Part shown: in pieces, positions 63,059 through 64,000 of the stretch
How the letters are laid out: every line of letters begins with the position of its first letter
Position numbering within the stretch: position 1 is the stretch's first letter
Notes under the pieces: generated by a model
The model's input: only the letters and a program-made list of their open reading frames with translations
Databases searched by the model: none
What the model was told of the DNA's origin: nothing
Translations under genes and position numbers: made by a program
From: CAVUCE01 sp963739985
GTDB taxonomy: Bacteria; Bacteroidota; Ignavibacteria; Ignavibacteriales; Ignavibacteriaceae
DNA: 64,000 bases
Assembly (NCBI GenBank): GCA_963739985.1
Contig: CAVUCE010000001.1
Location: forward strand, 398,512 to 462,511
Reading direction: 5' to 3'

Positions 63059-64000
63059 GTTGTGGTAGGAATGCCTGTTACCAGACATCCCCCACGCAGA
63101 TCCCGGCGTGCAGTATTACCGCACCGGGCTCCTCAGTGATACTCGCTTCCGCACCTTCAGCCATAAGAGTTAAATAAGTTTAACTGATAATTTCTTCTTT
63201 GAGTTAACTTTGGTTTCAGCAACGGATATTTTCTCAGCATTTGTTTATACCCTATCCACGTGTAGCTTTTTCTCTGACTTCTTCGGTTCAGCCATTTCTT
63301 TAATATTCTCACCACATTTCTGTAAAACTTCCTTAAACTAGAGCTGTTTCCAATTATCCCGTAATATTCATAATATCCTCGCAGCTTCTTGTTCAGCTTT
63401 GCTATTTGGTCTCTGATTCTCAGATCTCTATTAACTTTACACCACTGTTTGAAGTTTGCAAGTGACTTTCTGAACTTCTCTCTGGATGTCCTTCGCTTTA
63501 TTTGCGGCTTTCCGGTTCTGCTTCCGATTCCCCAATGGAATTCAAAACCAAGAAAGTCAAAGCGGCTGTTTTCTTTCATCCTGAACTTACTGAAACTTAA
63601 AATTCGAGTCTTTTGCTCTGATACCTCCAACCCGAACTTTACTAACCTTTCCGGAAGTTCTTTGTAAAACTTCTCCGCATCCTCACGGAATTGGAACAGA
63701 CAGACAAAGTCGTCTGCGTATCTACAAAGATACGTTCTACCTTTGCTGTCTCGCTTTATCTTCTTCTCAAACCATAAGTCCAGTACATAGTGCAAATATA
63801 TATTTGCAAGTACCGGAGAAACTACCCCGCCTTGCGGTGTTCCGGTTGCCGGATGGATTACCATATTGTCTGGTTCCAGTATCCCGGCTTTCAACCATTT
63901 CCTTATCAAGCTGATGAATGCTTTATCTCGGATTCTTTCTTCAAGCATTCTTATTAGCCAGTCATGATTGATGTTCTCAAAGAAGCCTTTTATATCTGCT
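63059..64000 (-). mobile_element. Group II intron (IIC-attC type), copy 2, cut by window edge
   Basis: Everything visible, from the 3' end CTACCACAAC (63059) through domain V (63099-63131) to the window edge, matches copy 1 at an offset of exactly 8300 bases, and I found no difference by eye. The 3' exon is TAAATCCGG of cassette N5, again directly after a GTTA core. Confidence 0.88.
63157..64000 (-). CDS. ltrA: Group II intron reverse transcriptase/maturase, 5' part outside window
   Basis: This is the C-terminal part of the same 435-residue protein as at 54857. The visible part includes GTPQGGVVSP, the YADD box and the maturase domain, with residues identical to copy 1. The start lies past position 64,000 (expected near 64,464). 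Confidence 0.9.
   Translation of the reverse strand, partial: ADIKGFFENINHDWLIRMLEERIRDKAFISLIRKWLKAGILEPDNMVIHPATGTPQGGVVSPVLANIYLHYVLDLWFEKKIKRDSKGRTYLCRYADDFVCLFQFREDAEKFYKELPERLVKFGLEVSEQKTRILSFSKFRMKENSRFDFLGFEFHWGIGSRTGKPQIKRRTSREKFRKSLANFKQWCKVNRDLRIRDQIAKLNKKLRGYYEYYGIIGNSSSLRKFYRNVVRILKKWLNRRSQRKSYTWIGYKQMLRKYPLLKPKLTQRRNYQLNLFNSYG

Larger units (their letters stand above)
52122..64000 (-). other. Integron-type gene-cassette array (no integrase visible)
   Basis: The whole interval is a series of cassettes on the minus strand, read from right to left: ..., non-coding N5, gene 61383, N4, N3, gene 58936, N2, gene 57526, N1, toxin-antitoxin pair. Each ends in an attC-like site. Boundaries are GTTA cores: 62676, 61372, 60766, 60164, 58929, 58332, 57507, 56908 and 53981. 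In canonical integrons the integrase and attI lie before the first cassette. Here that would be to the right of 64,000, so integrase presence is untested. Without one it would be a CALIN (cluster of attC sites lacking integrase). Confidence 0.75.

Overview
The window is AT-rich DNA that looks like a chromosome segment of a Bacteroidota/Chlorobiota-type bacterium, most likely in or near the Ignavibacteria. The evidence is several secreted proteins ending in type IX secretion (T9SS) sorting domains of the 'YPNPFNP...LS-SGxYFYRL...K-LLLK' kind, a FadL/OmpP1 porin, SPOR and GDSL lipoproteins, and promoters fitting the TTG-N19/20-TAnnTTTG pattern of Bacteroidota. The assignment to Ignavibacteria is inference.

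Positions 1-27,700 are mostly minus-strand housekeeping and envelope genes. They start with a decayed TonB-dependent receptor and gamma-glutamyltransferase. These are followed by acpS, an MCE-domain protein, a CBS-domain membrane protein, ssb, SPOR and GDSL lipoproteins and a FadL porin. Then come a split biotin carboxylase/biotin carrier pair, mutS2-cvpA-yqeY, an exbB-exbD-exbD energiser and transporters (kup, a dicarboxylate symporter, an NhaC-type antiporter). A T9SS-protein gene broken by frameshifts closes this part. Positions 28,000-37,750 hold polA, three glycosyltransferases, a homocysteine S-methyltransferase-like gene, ispE, an LD-carboxypeptidase and kdsC. Positions 37,860-46,550 are a complete arginine cluster (argF, then argC-J-B-D-R-G-H) that can carry glutamate to arginine through ArgJ acetyl recycling, with its own ArgR. 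Positions 46,550-51,880 hold small membrane, secreted and lipoprotein genes of little-known function.

The most interesting part is 52,120-64,000. I read it as an integron-type gene-cassette array, oriented right to left on the minus strand and continuing past the right edge. Each unit starts at a GTTA core and ends in a 200-300 bp attC-like site. Within each unit the first about 11 bases and the start of its attC are exact or near-exact reverse complements, and the sequence differs from unit to unit, as expected for cassettes that once circularised. The cargo is a PIN-domain toxin-antitoxin pair, a small beta-barrel-like protein, a T9SS-secreted protein and an Asp-box lipoprotein. Between the genes sits the same about 390 bp non-coding cassette, five times, so that each gene unit is directly preceded by a copy. 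The type A attC sites carry an internal hairpin whose two arms differ between copies but stay complementary.

Three mobile elements sit exactly at attC boundaries. Two are copies of a group II intron that look like the IIC-attC class; the second runs off the window. The third is an IS110/IS1111-family element whose right end, a candidate guide-RNA region, is tandemly duplicated. No integron integrase is visible; given the array's direction it would be expected beyond position 64,000, or the array has none.
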